Below are positions 35,248-44,062 of a stretch of DNA of 64,000 nt, in pieces. Position numbers and translations under genes: made by a program. Position 1 is the first letter of the stretch. Each line of letters begins with the position of its first letter. The notes under the pieces were generated by a model. It saw only the letters and a list, made by a program, of their open reading frames with translations. It had not been told where the DNA came from and did not search any database. The stretch lies in the NCBI GenBank assembly GCA_028823445.1, contig JAPKBH010000001.1, forward strand, positions 140,142 to 204,141, in the 5' to 3' direction. The stretch comes from Acidimicrobiales bacterium (GTDB taxonomy: Bacteria; Actinomycetota; Acidimicrobiia; Acidimicrobiales; MedAcidi-G1).

Positions 35248-36723
35248 TTAACGCATCACGAAAGGATTAGCCATGGGTTCTTTTGAGGTGTTGATCCACA
35301 CGGTTTTGGTGCGGGTGTAGTCGTAGATGGCGTCGATGCCGGCTTCTCGCCCGTAACCACTTTGCCCAAATCCTCCGAAAGGAGCCACCGGAGAGATCGC
35401 TCGGTAAGTGTTGACCCAAACGATGCCGGCGTGCAGGCCAGCGGCTACCCGATGGGCTCGCCCTAAGTCGTTGGTGAACACACCAGAACCCAGTCCAAAG
35501 ACCGTGTCGTTGGCCATAGCGATGGCTTCTTCTTCCGTACTGAATTTGATGACTGACATGACGGGCCCAAAAAGTTCTACCTGGGTACTGAGAATTTCTT
35601 GGCTGGGGCAAGACACTACGGTGGGTTCAAAATACCAGCCCTGGTCAAACCCTTCGGGGCGTTGACCGCCGGCCATAATCTCGGCACCTTGGGCCACTGA
35701 TTCACTCAAGGTTTTTTCAATGTTGTCTCGCTGCTTTTTTGTGGCCAACGGCCCAACTTGTGTAGTTGCATCAAGCGGGTCGCCAATTTGCACCGCTCGG
35801 GCACGTTGGGTAACTTCTTCCATAAAGCGGTCATAGATGCCTTCTTGAACAAAGACTCGGGAACCAGCGACGCAACTCTGACCGGACGCTCCAAAGTTGC
35901 CCGCTACTGCACCGTTAACGGCCGCCTCAAAGTCAGCATCGTCAAAAATCAAGATGGGTGATTTGCCACCCAGTTCTAACGAAACTGGGGCAAAGTTTTG
36001 GGCTGTGTTGGCCACCACCTGGCGGGCGGCATCGATGCCCCCGGTGAAAGAAACTTTGCTGACCAACGGGTGACTGGTGAGGGCCCTGCCACAGGGCTCG
36101 CCAAAACCGGTGATGAGGTTAAACACTCCCGGGGGAAAACCTGCCTGGTCAACCAATTCGGCAAACGCTAAAACAGGGGCCGGGGCTTCTTCTGAAGATT
36201 TAATCACCACGGTGTTGCCGGCCGCCAAAGCAGGAGCGGCTTTGGTGGCGGTGAGAAGCATTTCGGCATTCCAAGGCACAATGCCGGCCACTACCCCAAT
36301 GGGCTCACGGGTAGTAAACACATGCAGATTTGGTTTGTCGATAGGCAAGGTGCTGCCTTGCAGTTTGTCGGCCAAACCACCGTAGTAGCGGTAGTACTCG
36401 GCTACATAAGCTGATTGCCCACGAGTTTCGACGGCTAATTTACCGCTATCGGTGGTTTCCACGGAACCTAAATGTTCCGAATGTTCAGCCAGCAAATCGG
36501 CCAAAACAAAAAGTAGCTTTCCCCGCTCGGTGGCCGTCATGTCTGCCCACGGGCCCTCGTGGAGCGCTCGATGAGCTGCTTTAACAGCACGGTCTACGTC
36601 ATCTTCGGTGGCCGCTGGAGCGGTAGCCCAAGCCTCACCCGTCGCCGGATTGATAGTTTCGAAGGTCGCTCCGTCGGAGGCCGAACAAAACTCGCCGTCG
36701 ATGTACATTAGATAATCGTGCAT
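35248..36723 (-). CDS. Aldehyde dehydrogenase family protein
   Basis: NAD(P)+-dependent oxidation of an aldehyde to an acid; 491 residues. Catalytic Cys in GQSCVAGSRV near residue 287, general base Glu in LELGGKSP near 253, cofactor region IVPWNAEM and FTGGIDAARQ, and PFGGFGQSGYGREAG near the end. AAGGAG precedes ATG 36723, within the end of the upstream hydrolase, giving a 16-base overlap. Fourth and last gene of the LLM-DUF1185-hydrolase-ALDH operon, where it may oxidise an aldehyde product of the monooxygenase. Confidence 0.94.
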   Translation of the reverse strand: MHDYLMYIDGEFCSASDGATFETINPATGEAWATAPAATEDDVDRAVKAAHRALHEGPWADMTATERGKLLFVLADLLAEHSEHLGSVETTDSGKLAVETRGQSAYVAEYYRYYGGLADKLQGSTLPIDKPNLHVFTTREPIGVVAGIVPWNAEMLLTATKAAPALAAGNTVVIKSSEEAPAPVLAFAELVDQAGFPPGVFNLITGFGEPCGRALTSHPLVSKVSFTGGIDAARQVVANTAQNFAPVSLELGGKSPILIFDDADFEAAVNGAVAGNFGASGQSCVAGSRVFVQEGIYDRFMEEVTQRARAVQIGDPLDATTQVGPLATKKQRDNIEKTLSESVAQGAEIMAGGQRPEGFDQGWYFEPTVVSCPSQEILSTQVELFGPVMSVIKFSTEEEAIAMANDTVFGLGSGVFTNDLGRAHRVAAGLHAGIVWVNTYRAISPVAPFGGFGQSGYGREAGIDAIYDYTRTKTVWINTSKEPMANPFVMR

Positions 36724-37502
36724 GGGGTGATCTCCTTATTTAAAAAGATGAGTAATGAGGTAGTAAACAAAAAGGGGTCTTCCCACAGGGGAAGGTGATG
36801 CAAGTCCGGCAGTATTTGGGCTTCACCGTAGGGCAAAGCAGCGGCGAGAGCTTCGCTCATTTGCGGGGTTGACCCGGCATCAAGGGCTCCCGTCATGACG
36901 AGCGTGGGTGCGCTAACCCGGGAGAGTCCATTGGGCACCAGAGGGTCGCCGTCTAAAAAGCATTGGTAAGCCGCCAGGTAACCGTCATGGTCGGTGGTGC
37001 GTAAACGGGCGGAAATTTTGGCCGCCAGTTTAGGGTTTGCCTCTTGCCAAGCCGGAGTAAACCAGCGGTCCATGGCCAGTTGCGCCACTACCGCCATGCC
37101 GTCTTGGCGGCAGAGTTCTAAGCGCTGCTGTTGGGCAGAGTGCTGCTCGGCGCTGCGTTCGAACACTGTGTTAAGCAGCGCCACTCGACGAACCAGTTCC
37201 GGCTGGCGTAAAGCTAACGCCAAAGCGATACTGCCGCCTAGTGAAAGGCCAGCCACATCCAGTTTTTCACCTTCGGCCACTGCAGCGACTTCTCGGGCCT
37301 GGCGCACGAAGTCTTCTATGGTCACCGGCCCCCCGCTGCCAGAAGTCTGCCCATGGCCTAAGAGGTCGTAACGGATAACCGTGCGCTCATCTTGGAGTTG
37401 CTCCATGGCGGGGTCCCACATAGTGTGATCAAGCCCCACCCCATGGATGAGCAGCAACGGCGGGCCTTGGCCCTCCATACGAATATAGGTTTGACCACTC
37501 AC
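36708..37502 (-). CDS. Alpha/beta fold hydrolase (3-oxoadipate enol-lactonase-like)
   Basis: 264 residues, GTG start overlapping the DUF1185 stop (GTGA). Oxyanion LIHGVGLDHTMWDP, nucleophile elbow GLSLGGS (Ser about residue 88), late acid Asp in GALDAGSTP and His in LHHLPLWED. The start and elbow resemble enol-lactonase and other ring-cleavage hydrolases. The last residues (KEITPCTII) only exist because the gene runs over the ribosome site of the next gene. Confidence 0.83.
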   Translation of the reverse strand: MSGQTYIRMEGQGPPLLLIHGVGLDHTMWDPAMEQLQDERTVIRYDLLGHGQTSGSGGPVTIEDFVRQAREVAAVAEGEKLDVAGLSLGGSIALALALRQPELVRRVALLNTVFERSAEQHSAQQQRLELCRQDGMAVVAQLAMDRWFTPAWQEANPKLAAKISARLRTTDHDGYLAAYQCFLDGDPLVPNGLSRVSAPTLVMTGALDAGSTPQMSEALAAALPYGEAQILPDLHHLPLWEDPFLFTTSLLIFLNKEITPCTII

Positions 37503-38086
37503 TGCGGGTCGATTCCCATTTCTTCCATGTCCTGGTAACGGTTACCGATGCGATGATGCGGCCGCCCACCTACCGAAGCGCCAATAGCCACCACAATCTC
37601 ATCGGGTCCAGGTGCATCGGCGACAGTCATTTCCAGCGTGAGGTAATGGGAGCGCCAACCCGGGTCTTCTTTGTGCATCATGGGGATACTCACCGTGGCT
37701 CCCGGGCCGCCTCGGGTATTGGTAAACGACAAGTAAGCCGTACCGTTCACGGCGTCGCGAAAAACGTTGCCAAAACGCAAGGTATGGATCAATGCCGACC
37801 CATGCTCTACCTCGCCGCTGGTTCCTACCATGGAGGCTTTTCCGTAGGCCTCGATGGCCTCTCCCCCGCCGGTTAATGCCGTGAGGCGAGGCACCAAGAC
37901 CTCGCCTAAAGCCGGGGCGGTCGCCAATATTTCGGGGCGCAGATCTTCAACGAACCCTTGGCCGGCCCACGGGTTGGACAACACCGCCGCTACTCCGTAC
38001 AGGTGCAACGAGGGGGCGGCGACTTTTCCGCCTTCAATGAGCACTTCTTCGTGGTGCGCTACGACTTTACGTATTTCTAAACTCAT
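37499..38086 (-). CDS. DUF1185 (amino acid synthesis family) protein
   Basis: 195 residues from ATG 38086, which overlaps the stop of the LLM gene by one base. Matches family PF06684 by recalled features: MSLEIRKVVAHHEE start, GGKVAAPSLHLYGVAAVLSNPW, GKASMVGTSGEVEHGSALIH and the end GGRPHHRIGNRYQDM. Published structures show a chorismate-mutase-like fold, but no reaction is established to my knowledge. The operon suggests a step on an acid or amide produced during catabolism rather than amino acid synthesis. Confidence 0.85.
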   Translation of the reverse strand: MSLEIRKVVAHHEEVLIEGGKVAAPSLHLYGVAAVLSNPWAGQGFVEDLRPEILATAPALGEVLVPRLTALTGGGEAIEAYGKASMVGTSGEVEHGSALIHTLRFGNVFRDAVNGTAYLSFTNTRGGPGATVSIPMMHKEDPGWRSHYLTLEMTVADAPGPDEIVVAIGASVGGRPHHRIGNRYQDMEEMGIDPQ

Positions 38087-39237
38087 CAGTTTGTCTCCTC
38101 GGAAAATTGGGGCATCACTTCTTCCGTGAAACGATGGACGCTGTCCATTACCGTACGGTGGTCCAGACCGGGGAAGTTTGACCACACCAACAGGGATTGA
38201 AGATTAAGTTTTTCCTTCATCTCATGGATTTTTTCAGCCACATAATCAGCGGTGCCAAACAACATATTGCGCGGGTGGAGCCACTGGTAGCTAAGAAGAT
38301 CAAGTTTACCGGGGGTCTCGGGCAACTCTTCTCCCGGATAACGGTGGTTGCTTAGGCCCCGAAAATGGCATACCCACTCCATGTAGCGCAAAAAAGCCTG
38401 GCCGGCCAGTTCTTCGGCTTGGGCCATGGTCTCGGTCACAAACATGTCACGGACCAAGGTAACCCCTTCACCCATTGGCACGTCTTGGCCTTGGGCCTGT
38501 GAAGCCGTCTCGCTATAGAGTTCAAAGCGAGAGACCATGGCATCGGTGGGTGGAATCCAGAACATGCCTTGAAGCCCGTTACGAGCGGCAAACTCAATAG
38601 AAGGAGCCGAGTCAATAACCTGCCAAAGCGGTGGGTGCGGGGATTGGAAGGGCTTAGGTATTACCGAGAGTGCCGTAATATGTCCAGTTTCGGGGTCGGT
38701 ATTGTTGCTGACAGGTGGGCTCATGGCGTGATTAAAGGTGACACCAGGGTAAGGGAACTCAAAAAACTCGCCCTTAAAAGAAAAGAATTCATCAGTCCAG
38801 CAGCGGCGTATGACCTCTAAGGTTTCTTCAAATAAGGCACGGTTGACCGCCGGGTCCCGAACATCGGCCGCCGGGTTCATGTTGACCGTCTCTCGTGGGT
38901 AGACCCCCCGTCCTACCCCTACTTCAAGGCGGCCCGCGCTCATGTGGTCCAACATGGCGAGGTCTTCAGCCATCTGGATCGGGTGGCGAAAGGTAATAAT
39001 ATTGGCCGCTTGGCCGATACGAATTTGTTCAGTATGGGCCGCTAGGTCAGTGCTCATGAGCACGGGGTTGGGGCAAACTTCTAGCCCCTCGTGCCCAAAG
39101 TGATGTTCGGTAGTCCAAATGGATTCCCACCCGTTTTGGTCGCAATACTGGGCGATTTCTCGCCCTTCATCTATAACTTCGTAAAAGGGCTTACGAAGGC
39201 CCCAATTATTTTGGTTCAGAAAATACCCGAATCGCAT
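38086..39237 (-). CDS. LLM class flavin-dependent oxidoreductase
   Basis: Bacterial luciferase-like TIM-barrel monooxygenase, 383 residues, using reduced FMN or F420. Start ATG 39237 (MRFGYFLNQNNWG) since it opens the first beta strand. Family marks: WESIWTTEHHFG, PVLMSTDLAAHTEQIRIG, HPIQMAEDLAMLDHMSAGRLEVGVGRG. First gene of the operon with DUF1185, hydrolase and aldehyde dehydrogenase. Likely opens an oxygenation of an unknown substrate. The EHHFG motif is common to alkane and other class C monooxygenases. Confidence 0.9.
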   Translation of the reverse strand: MRFGYFLNQNNWGLRKPFYEVIDEGREIAQYCDQNGWESIWTTEHHFGHEGLEVCPNPVLMSTDLAAHTEQIRIGQAANIITFRHPIQMAEDLAMLDHMSAGRLEVGVGRGVYPRETVNMNPAADVRDPAVNRALFEETLEVIRRCWTDEFFSFKGEFFEFPYPGVTFNHAMSPPVSNNTDPETGHITALSVIPKPFQSPHPPLWQVIDSAPSIEFAARNGLQGMFWIPPTDAMVSRFELYSETASQAQGQDVPMGEGVTLVRDMFVTETMAQAEELAGQAFLRYMEWVCHFRGLSNHRYPGEELPETPGKLDLLSYQWLHPRNMLFGTADYVAEKIHEMKEKLNLQSLLVWSNFPGLDHRTVMDSVHRFTEEVMPQFSEETN

Positions 39238-39341
39238 GCTTGCGCTTTCTATCGAGGAATGACGGACATGGGCGCACACCTTTTATTCTCGCTGCCTGCC
39301 CGACTCGAGTGAGCACAAGGTACAGCAAAAATTTTCGAAGG

Positions 39342-40556
39342 TCAATGTTTGTTGGCCAAGAGGTATTGGGGCCCTAAGTCATCTACGGACGGACAACCCA
39401 ACAGAGCCAAGGTTCGCTCCACCCCATTGGCAAAGTGATCAATAACAAAGTCCACCCCGACTTCGCCGGCAGCACCCAGGCCATAAAGGTAAGGACGGCC
39501 CACCATGCAGGCCGTGGCCCCCAGCGCTACTGCCTTAACAATGTCCGACCCCCGACGCACCCCACCATCAACAATGATTTCCGTTTGTCCCCCCAGTGCC
39601 GCGGCCACCGCTGGCAATAAATCAATCGGGGCAGGAGCATCGTCGAGTTGGCGTCCGCCGTGGTTTGACAGGGCAATCGCATCCACCCCGTGATCCACGG
39701 AAAGTTGTGCATCTTCTACCGATTGGATGCCTTTGATGACCAACTTCCCTTTCCATCGGTCGCGCAACCACGTCAGATCGTCCCAACTCAAGCTCGGGTC
39801 TAATTGGCTGTTTATGTAGGTGGCGAGGGATACCGGGTCTGACCCGTCGCCGACTTTGCTTTCGGTCAGGTTGGCAAACTTTATGGGCGCTGACGTTATG
39901 AAGTCCCAAGTCCAACTGGGGTGCCGAAGGCCGTCAAAAATTGTGTCTAGCCCGATTTTAGGCGGCAAGGTAAAACCACGGCGTACATCTCGCTCTCGCC
40001 TTCCCAAAACCGTATTGTCGACCGTCAAAATGATGGTCGAATAGTGACAGGCAGCAGCCCGTTTGAGCATTTCATCGACAAGATCGCGGTCTCGCCAAAC
40101 ATAAACTTGAAACCACTTATCACCGGACGAAACTGCCGCTACGTCTTCGATAGAGCGGGTGGACAGCGTTGAGAGACCATAGGGAAGCCCCGCCCGCTCA
40201 GCGGCTCGGGCCACCGAGAGTTCTCCGGCAGAGTCGGCCATGCGAGTAAAGCCCGTCGGCGCCAAAATCAGGGGCAGAGGGAGGCGACGGCCCAGCAGTT
40301 CTGTAGAGGTGTCGATACTTTCTATGCCCCGTAGAACTCGGGGTTTAAATGAAATGGCGGCAAAACCCTGTTTGTTGCGGGCCGCTGTGCGCTCGTCTTC
40401 GGCCGCACCATCGATGTAATCAAAAACTCCACCGGGGAGGCGCTTTTTTGCCAACAAGCGGAGATCCTCCAAATTGCTGGCTCGCTCTAAGCGGCGAAGT
40501 GCCCCGTTGCGTTCAAATCTTCTCAACCGCACTACCGAGCGAAGGGCTTTTAACAT
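39342..40556 (-). CDS. FMN-dependent alpha-hydroxy-acid oxidase (LldD2-like L-lactate dehydrogenase)
   Basis: 404 residues, glycolate/lactate oxidase family. Order: FDYIDGAAEDE (substrate region), ILAPTGFTRM, KWFQVYVWRDRD, LVIKGIQSVEDAQ, catalytic His in LSNHGGRQLDDAP, and FMN phosphate site VDGGVRRGSDIVKA and GRPYLYG. Resembles mycobacterial LldD2 along its whole length, including the basic N-terminal lead. No mycofactocin genes are near, which argues against a MftD assignment. Lies 104 bases downstream of the LLM operon start on the same strand. Confidence 0.88.
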   Translation of the reverse strand: MLKALRSVVRLRRFERNGALRRLERASNLEDLRLLAKKRLPGGVFDYIDGAAEDERTAARNKQGFAAISFKPRVLRGIESIDTSTELLGRRLPLPLILAPTGFTRMADSAGELSVARAAERAGLPYGLSTLSTRSIEDVAAVSSGDKWFQVYVWRDRDLVDEMLKRAAACHYSTIILTVDNTVLGRRERDVRRGFTLPPKIGLDTIFDGLRHPSWTWDFITSAPIKFANLTESKVGDGSDPVSLATYINSQLDPSLSWDDLTWLRDRWKGKLVIKGIQSVEDAQLSVDHGVDAIALSNHGGRQLDDAPAPIDLLPAVAAALGGQTEIIVDGGVRRGSDIVKAVALGATACMVGRPYLYGLGAAGEVGVDFVIDHFANGVERTLALLGCPSVDDLGPQYLLANKH

Positions 40557-40562
40557 GTCACT

Positions 40563-40568
40563 ATTGTG
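40563..40568 (-). promoter_or_regulatory. Possible -10 box (CACAAT) of the hydroxy-acid oxidase gene
   Basis: CACAAT on the minus strand, 6 bases before ATG 40556. It keeps the A at position 2 and T at 6 of the TANNNT pattern, and no Shine-Dalgarno is present. Confidence 0.3.
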
Positions 40569-40598
40569 CCATCTGTCGTCTCTAAGACAAGACTCGGC

Positions 40599-41600
40599 CT
40601 AATACATGATGGTTCGCGTCAAATGGTGAGGCCAAAAGGTGTCGTGATAAGTGTTCCAAAAGCGAAAGTCCACCTGAGGTACGACAATTTGTTGATCAGG
40701 GGGCCGGATCTCATTGATGGCGTCGGTCAATAATGCCGTGGCATAAACCGTGTGGGCACGAATCTCGATTTCCTGGTCGCTGTCACGCTCAATAATTTGG
40801 CCTGCCATAATCTTGGCCTCCAACTCAGGCGCATAAGAAATCAGACCCATAAGGCGTAGCCCCACTGGCACGATGTAGTCGGCGAAGGCTGTCATGTCTT
40901 CAAGATCTTTGAGCGCCCATTGGCCGCTACGAAACAAAGCCCGATGCAGCGACCACAAAGTAAGTTGAGGCAATTTATGAAACTCAACTTTTTGCCCGTG
41001 GTACAGACTTGAATCATCGAAGCGCGGAAATTCTTGGGCCATGCGTTCCATCAACCCCTCACCGTCGGCATACATTGCTGGCGCACAGGAGCGCACAAAC
41101 GCATGAAAAGAACCCTGATGCCGGTCAACCAGGGTGGCACCTATTTCATTCAAAATTTCCACCCGTTCTTCCAACATGGGGAGTTCCACGTTGCCGGCAA
41201 ACAAACGTGCCAGATCATCTCGGGTTACTGAGGCCAAATGTTGGCCGCTAAAAATATCTTGCCCCGCAGCCAGCGCTTCGTGGATGCGAGCAAACATGCC
41301 TTCGGTGTCAGACCAGGTTTGCCCTTGGTAGTCCACGGCAAACTTAACGCTGGTGGCGAAATCAGTAAAAGCAAAGTTGAGCGCCCCAATAAAAAAGTTC
41401 ACGTCAAACAACAGGTCCGGGTCTTTGCCCATATCGAAGGGGCCGGTACCGGTGTCATCAGGGATGGAAAAATGCTCGTAGGCCATCCAACTGGCCACTT
41501 CTTGAACCTTGTCAAGGGAAGTAGAAACATGGGTGGATTGTTCGATAACGGGCAGCACCGATTTCAGTACGGGTTTTTGCCATTTGCTACTGGTTTGCAT
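40599..41600 (-). CDS. Queuosine salvage protein (queuosine 5'-phosphate N-glycosylase, Qng1/DUF2419 family)
   Basis: 333 residues. Recalled alignment with eukaryotic Qng1 (C9orf64) holds from end to end: the phenylalanine-rich FFIGALNFAFTDFATSVKF, ATVT-like LASVTRDDLARLF, MLEERVEILNEIG, GSFHAFVRSC, FHKLPQLTLWSL, MTAFADYIVPVGLRLMG, QEIEIRAHTVYA and the terminal HHLTRTIMY. Such enzymes free queuine base from queuosine 5'-phosphate for reuse in tRNA. No tgt or queuine transporter is in the window. GGAG lies before ATG. It is divergent from the PfkB kinase gene. Confidence 0.85.
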   Translation of the reverse strand: MQTSSKWQKPVLKSVLPVIEQSTHVSTSLDKVQEVASWMAYEHFSIPDDTGTGPFDMGKDPDLLFDVNFFIGALNFAFTDFATSVKFAVDYQGQTWSDTEGMFARIHEALAAGQDIFSGQHLASVTRDDLARLFAGNVELPMLEERVEILNEIGATLVDRHQGSFHAFVRSCAPAMYADGEGLMERMAQEFPRFDDSSLYHGQKVEFHKLPQLTLWSLHRALFRSGQWALKDLEDMTAFADYIVPVGLRLMGLISYAPELEAKIMAGQIIERDSDQEIEIRAHTVYATALLTDAINEIRPPDQQIVVPQVDFRFWNTYHDTFWPHHLTRTIMY

Positions 41601-41674
41601 TTGGTCTCCATTTTGTGAGCAGAATCAACCATACTGACATGAACGAACGTCGCTCCGGGCGACCAAAGGAAACC

Positions 41675-42568
41675 ATGACCCACGAAACTCAACCAACCTT
41701 GGCTGTTGTCGGCTCCACCATGATCGATTTGGTTGCTTATGCCGAGGTGCTACCCGAAGACGGCGAAACCCTGCTCGGTGAAAAGTTTCAAATGGGCTTC
41801 GGCGGTAAAGGTGCCAACCAAGCAGTGATGGCCAAACTGATGGGAGCCGAGGTAGCCATGGTTAATTGTTTGGGCGACGACGACTACGCCCAGATGTACC
41901 GTAAAAACTTTGCCGACTACGGCATCAATACCGACCATGTTTACACCGCTCCGGGGGCCAGCGGCGTGGCCCCTATTTGGGTCGACGGACAAGGCCATAA
42001 CCGCATAATCATCATCCCGGGCGCTAATCATGCCTTAACTGCACAGCAAGCAACCGCCGCCATTGAAGCGTTGGCTCCCCTTCAGGTAGTTATCGGCCAG
42101 TTTGAGATCCCGCAAGAGGTCACCGCCGCAGGGTTTGCTGCGGCACAAAAATTTGAGGCAACCACCGTGTTGAACCCCGCCCCGGCCAGTGCGTTATGCC
42201 CGGCACTACTGGCCGTTACCGATTGGTTGATTCCCAACGAACATGAGTTTGCCCTGTTGGCGGGGAGTGAACCTTCTGACACCGCCCTCTTGAGTTTCGC
42301 CACGCAGACCGCTACCCGACTGTTGGTTACCTTAGGTGAAGCAGGGGTGGCTTTAGCCGTCGATGGTGAGGTCATACGATTGCCGACGACCCGTGTTGAA
42401 GCTATTGATACCACTGGGGCCGGCGATGCCTTCGTGGGGGCTTTTGCCTACGGATTAGCCGCGGGCCTTGCCCCAGTAGCAGCGGCCCAACTAGGTATGG
42501 ATCGGGCCACAGATTCGGTAACCAAACTGGGCACCCAATCTTCCTACGCCCCGCTTTCACCTCGTTAG
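41675..42568 (+). CDS. PfkB family carbohydrate kinase, ribokinase-like
   Basis: 297 residues from ATG 41675, with AAAGGA 6 bases before it; a longer frame from 41615 has no ribosome site. Signature 1 region is FGGKGANQAVMAKLMGAE, and signature 2 is DTTGAGDAFVGAFAYGLA, with the catalytic Asp. GNPRIIII-like NRIIIIPGANHALT supports ribokinase. Its neighbour on the other strand acts on a ribonucleoside phosphate, so phosphorylation of ribose from salvage is possible but only an idea. Confidence 0.85.
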   Translation: MTHETQPTLAVVGSTMIDLVAYAEVLPEDGETLLGEKFQMGFGGKGANQAVMAKLMGAEVAMVNCLGDDDYAQMYRKNFADYGINTDHVYTAPGASGVAPIWVDGQGHNRIIIIPGANHALTAQQATAAIEALAPLQVVIGQFEIPQEVTAAGFAAAQKFEATTVLNPAPASALCPALLAVTDWLIPNEHEFALLAGSEPSDTALLSFATQTATRLLVTLGEAGVALAVDGEVIRLPTTRVEAIDTTGAGDAFVGAFAYGLAAGLAPVAAAQLGMDRATDSVTKLGTQSSYAPLSPR

Positions 42569-42579
42569 TTGTTTCTCAT

Positions 42580-42585
42580 TAGAGT
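42580..42585 (+). promoter_or_regulatory. Putative -10 box (TAGAGT) of leaderless BVMO gene
   Basis: TAGAGT lies exactly 6 bases before ATG 42592; no Shine-Dalgarno. Confidence 0.55.
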
Positions 42586-42591
42586 GCGGCC

Positions 42592-44061
42592 ATGACTTCG
42601 CCTCAACATTTTGACGTCCTCATCGTGGGGGCTGGAATTTCCGGCATTGGCGCTGCTTATCATTTGCAAAAAAACTGCCCTGATCATTCCTTCGCCCTAC
42701 TGGAAGGACGCCCCGATTTAGGCGGCACCTGGGACTTATTCCGCTACCCGGGGATTCGCTCAGATAGCGATATGCACACCTTGGGTTACAGTTTCAAGCC
42801 GTGGACCAACGCCAAATCTATTGCCGATGGCCCATCAATTTTGGCTTATCTTCGAGAGACGGCTGAAGAGAACAACATGGGCCCCCACATTCGCTTCAAC
42901 CATCAGGTTTCAGATGCCCAATGGTCGAGCCAGGACAGCACCTGGACGGTAACTGCCGACGTCCAAGGAGAGCCTGCGACCTACACTTGCAACTTTTTGT
43001 TTATGTGTTCCGGTTACTACAGTTATCGAGAGGGCTACAGCCCCGAATTTGCTGGCCGAGAAAACTTTCATGGCCAGATAGTGCACCCCCAAGAGTGGCC
43101 CGAAGATTTGGACTACATCGGGAAGAAAGTTGTGGTTATTGGATCAGGGGCTACCGCCATGACGCTGATTCCCGCAATGGCAGATCAGGCAGAACACGTC
43201 ACCATGTTGCAGCGCTCCCCCACCTATGTGGTGGCTCGCCCCGACCATGACGTCATCGCTAACCGACTGCGCAAATTTCTGCCCGAGAAAGTCGCTTACT
43301 GGCTTACTCGTAAAAAGAACGTCTTTCGTCAGGGCTTGGTTTACCGCAAGTCCCGCACCGACCCCGACAAGGTCAAAGAAATGCTCCTCAATGGTGTGCG
43401 TGAAGGTTTAGGGCCCGACTATGACGTAGAGAAACACTTCACTCCTTCCTACAACCCTTGGGACCAACGGCTTTGCTTAATCCCCAACGGTGACCTTTTT
43501 GAATCAATTAACTCCGGCAAAGCTTCGGTGGTGACCGACACCGTTGATACTTTTACCCCTAACGGCATTCGTTTAAGTTCTGGCCAAGAACTCGAAGCCG
43601 ACATCATCGTGACGGCCACCGGTTTGCAGTTAGTGACCTTAGGAGAAATGAGTTTTAGCGTCGACGGTCAACCGGTCGATTTTGCGCAGACCTGGACTTA
43701 TAAAGGCTTGGCCTACTCAGACATCCCAAACCTGGTGTCCTCCTTTGGGTACATCAACGCCTCGTGGACGCTGCGCTCTGACCTCATTGGCGAACACGTG
43801 TGCCGTTTATTGAACCACATGCGTAAAACCGGCACCACACAATGCACGCCAAGGCTGCGACCCAGTGACCACGACATGCCACCACGCCCTTGGGTAGACG
43901 ACTTCCCCGCCGGCTACATGAACCGGGTTATGCCGTTGCTCCCTCGCCAAGGTGACCGTGCCCCCTGGTTAAACACCCAGGACTACCGTAAAGACATCAA
44001 GTTGTTGGGCAAAGCCCAGGTGGAAGATGGCGTTATGGAGTTCACCAAGCCCTCATCATGA
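42592..44061 (+). CDS. Flavin-containing Baeyer-Villiger-type monooxygenase
   Basis: 489 residues, FAD/NADPH-dependent. First Rossmann motif VGAGISGIGAAYHL near residue 11, the BVMO fingerprint FHGQIVHPQEWP (FxGxxxHxxxWP) near residue 163, then NADPH motif VIGSGATAMT near 183. It can turn a ketone to an ester or lactone; related enzymes also oxidise sulfur or nitrogen. The neighbouring PLP enzyme acts on sulfur amino acids. Convergent with that gene, with a one-base gap. Confidence 0.9.
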   Translation: MTSPQHFDVLIVGAGISGIGAAYHLQKNCPDHSFALLEGRPDLGGTWDLFRYPGIRSDSDMHTLGYSFKPWTNAKSIADGPSILAYLRETAEENNMGPHIRFNHQVSDAQWSSQDSTWTVTADVQGEPATYTCNFLFMCSGYYSYREGYSPEFAGRENFHGQIVHPQEWPEDLDYIGKKVVVIGSGATAMTLIPAMADQAEHVTMLQRSPTYVVARPDHDVIANRLRKFLPEKVAYWLTRKKNVFRQGLVYRKSRTDPDKVKEMLLNGVREGLGPDYDVEKHFTPSYNPWDQRLCLIPNGDLFESINSGKASVVTDTVDTFTPNGIRLSSGQELEADIIVTATGLQLVTLGEMSFSVDGQPVDFAQTWTYKGLAYSDIPNLVSSFGYINASWTLRSDLIGEHVCRLLNHMRKTGTTQCTPRLRPSDHDMPPRPWVDDFPAGYMNRVMPLLPRQGDRAPWLNTQDYRKDIKLLGKAQVEDGVMEFTKPSS

Positions 44062-44062
44062 T

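Noticed and set aside
39342..40556. MftD (mycofactocin maturation) as identity of the hydroxy-acid oxidase.
   Set aside because: The sequence follows LldD2 from its N-terminus and no mycofactocin genes are near.
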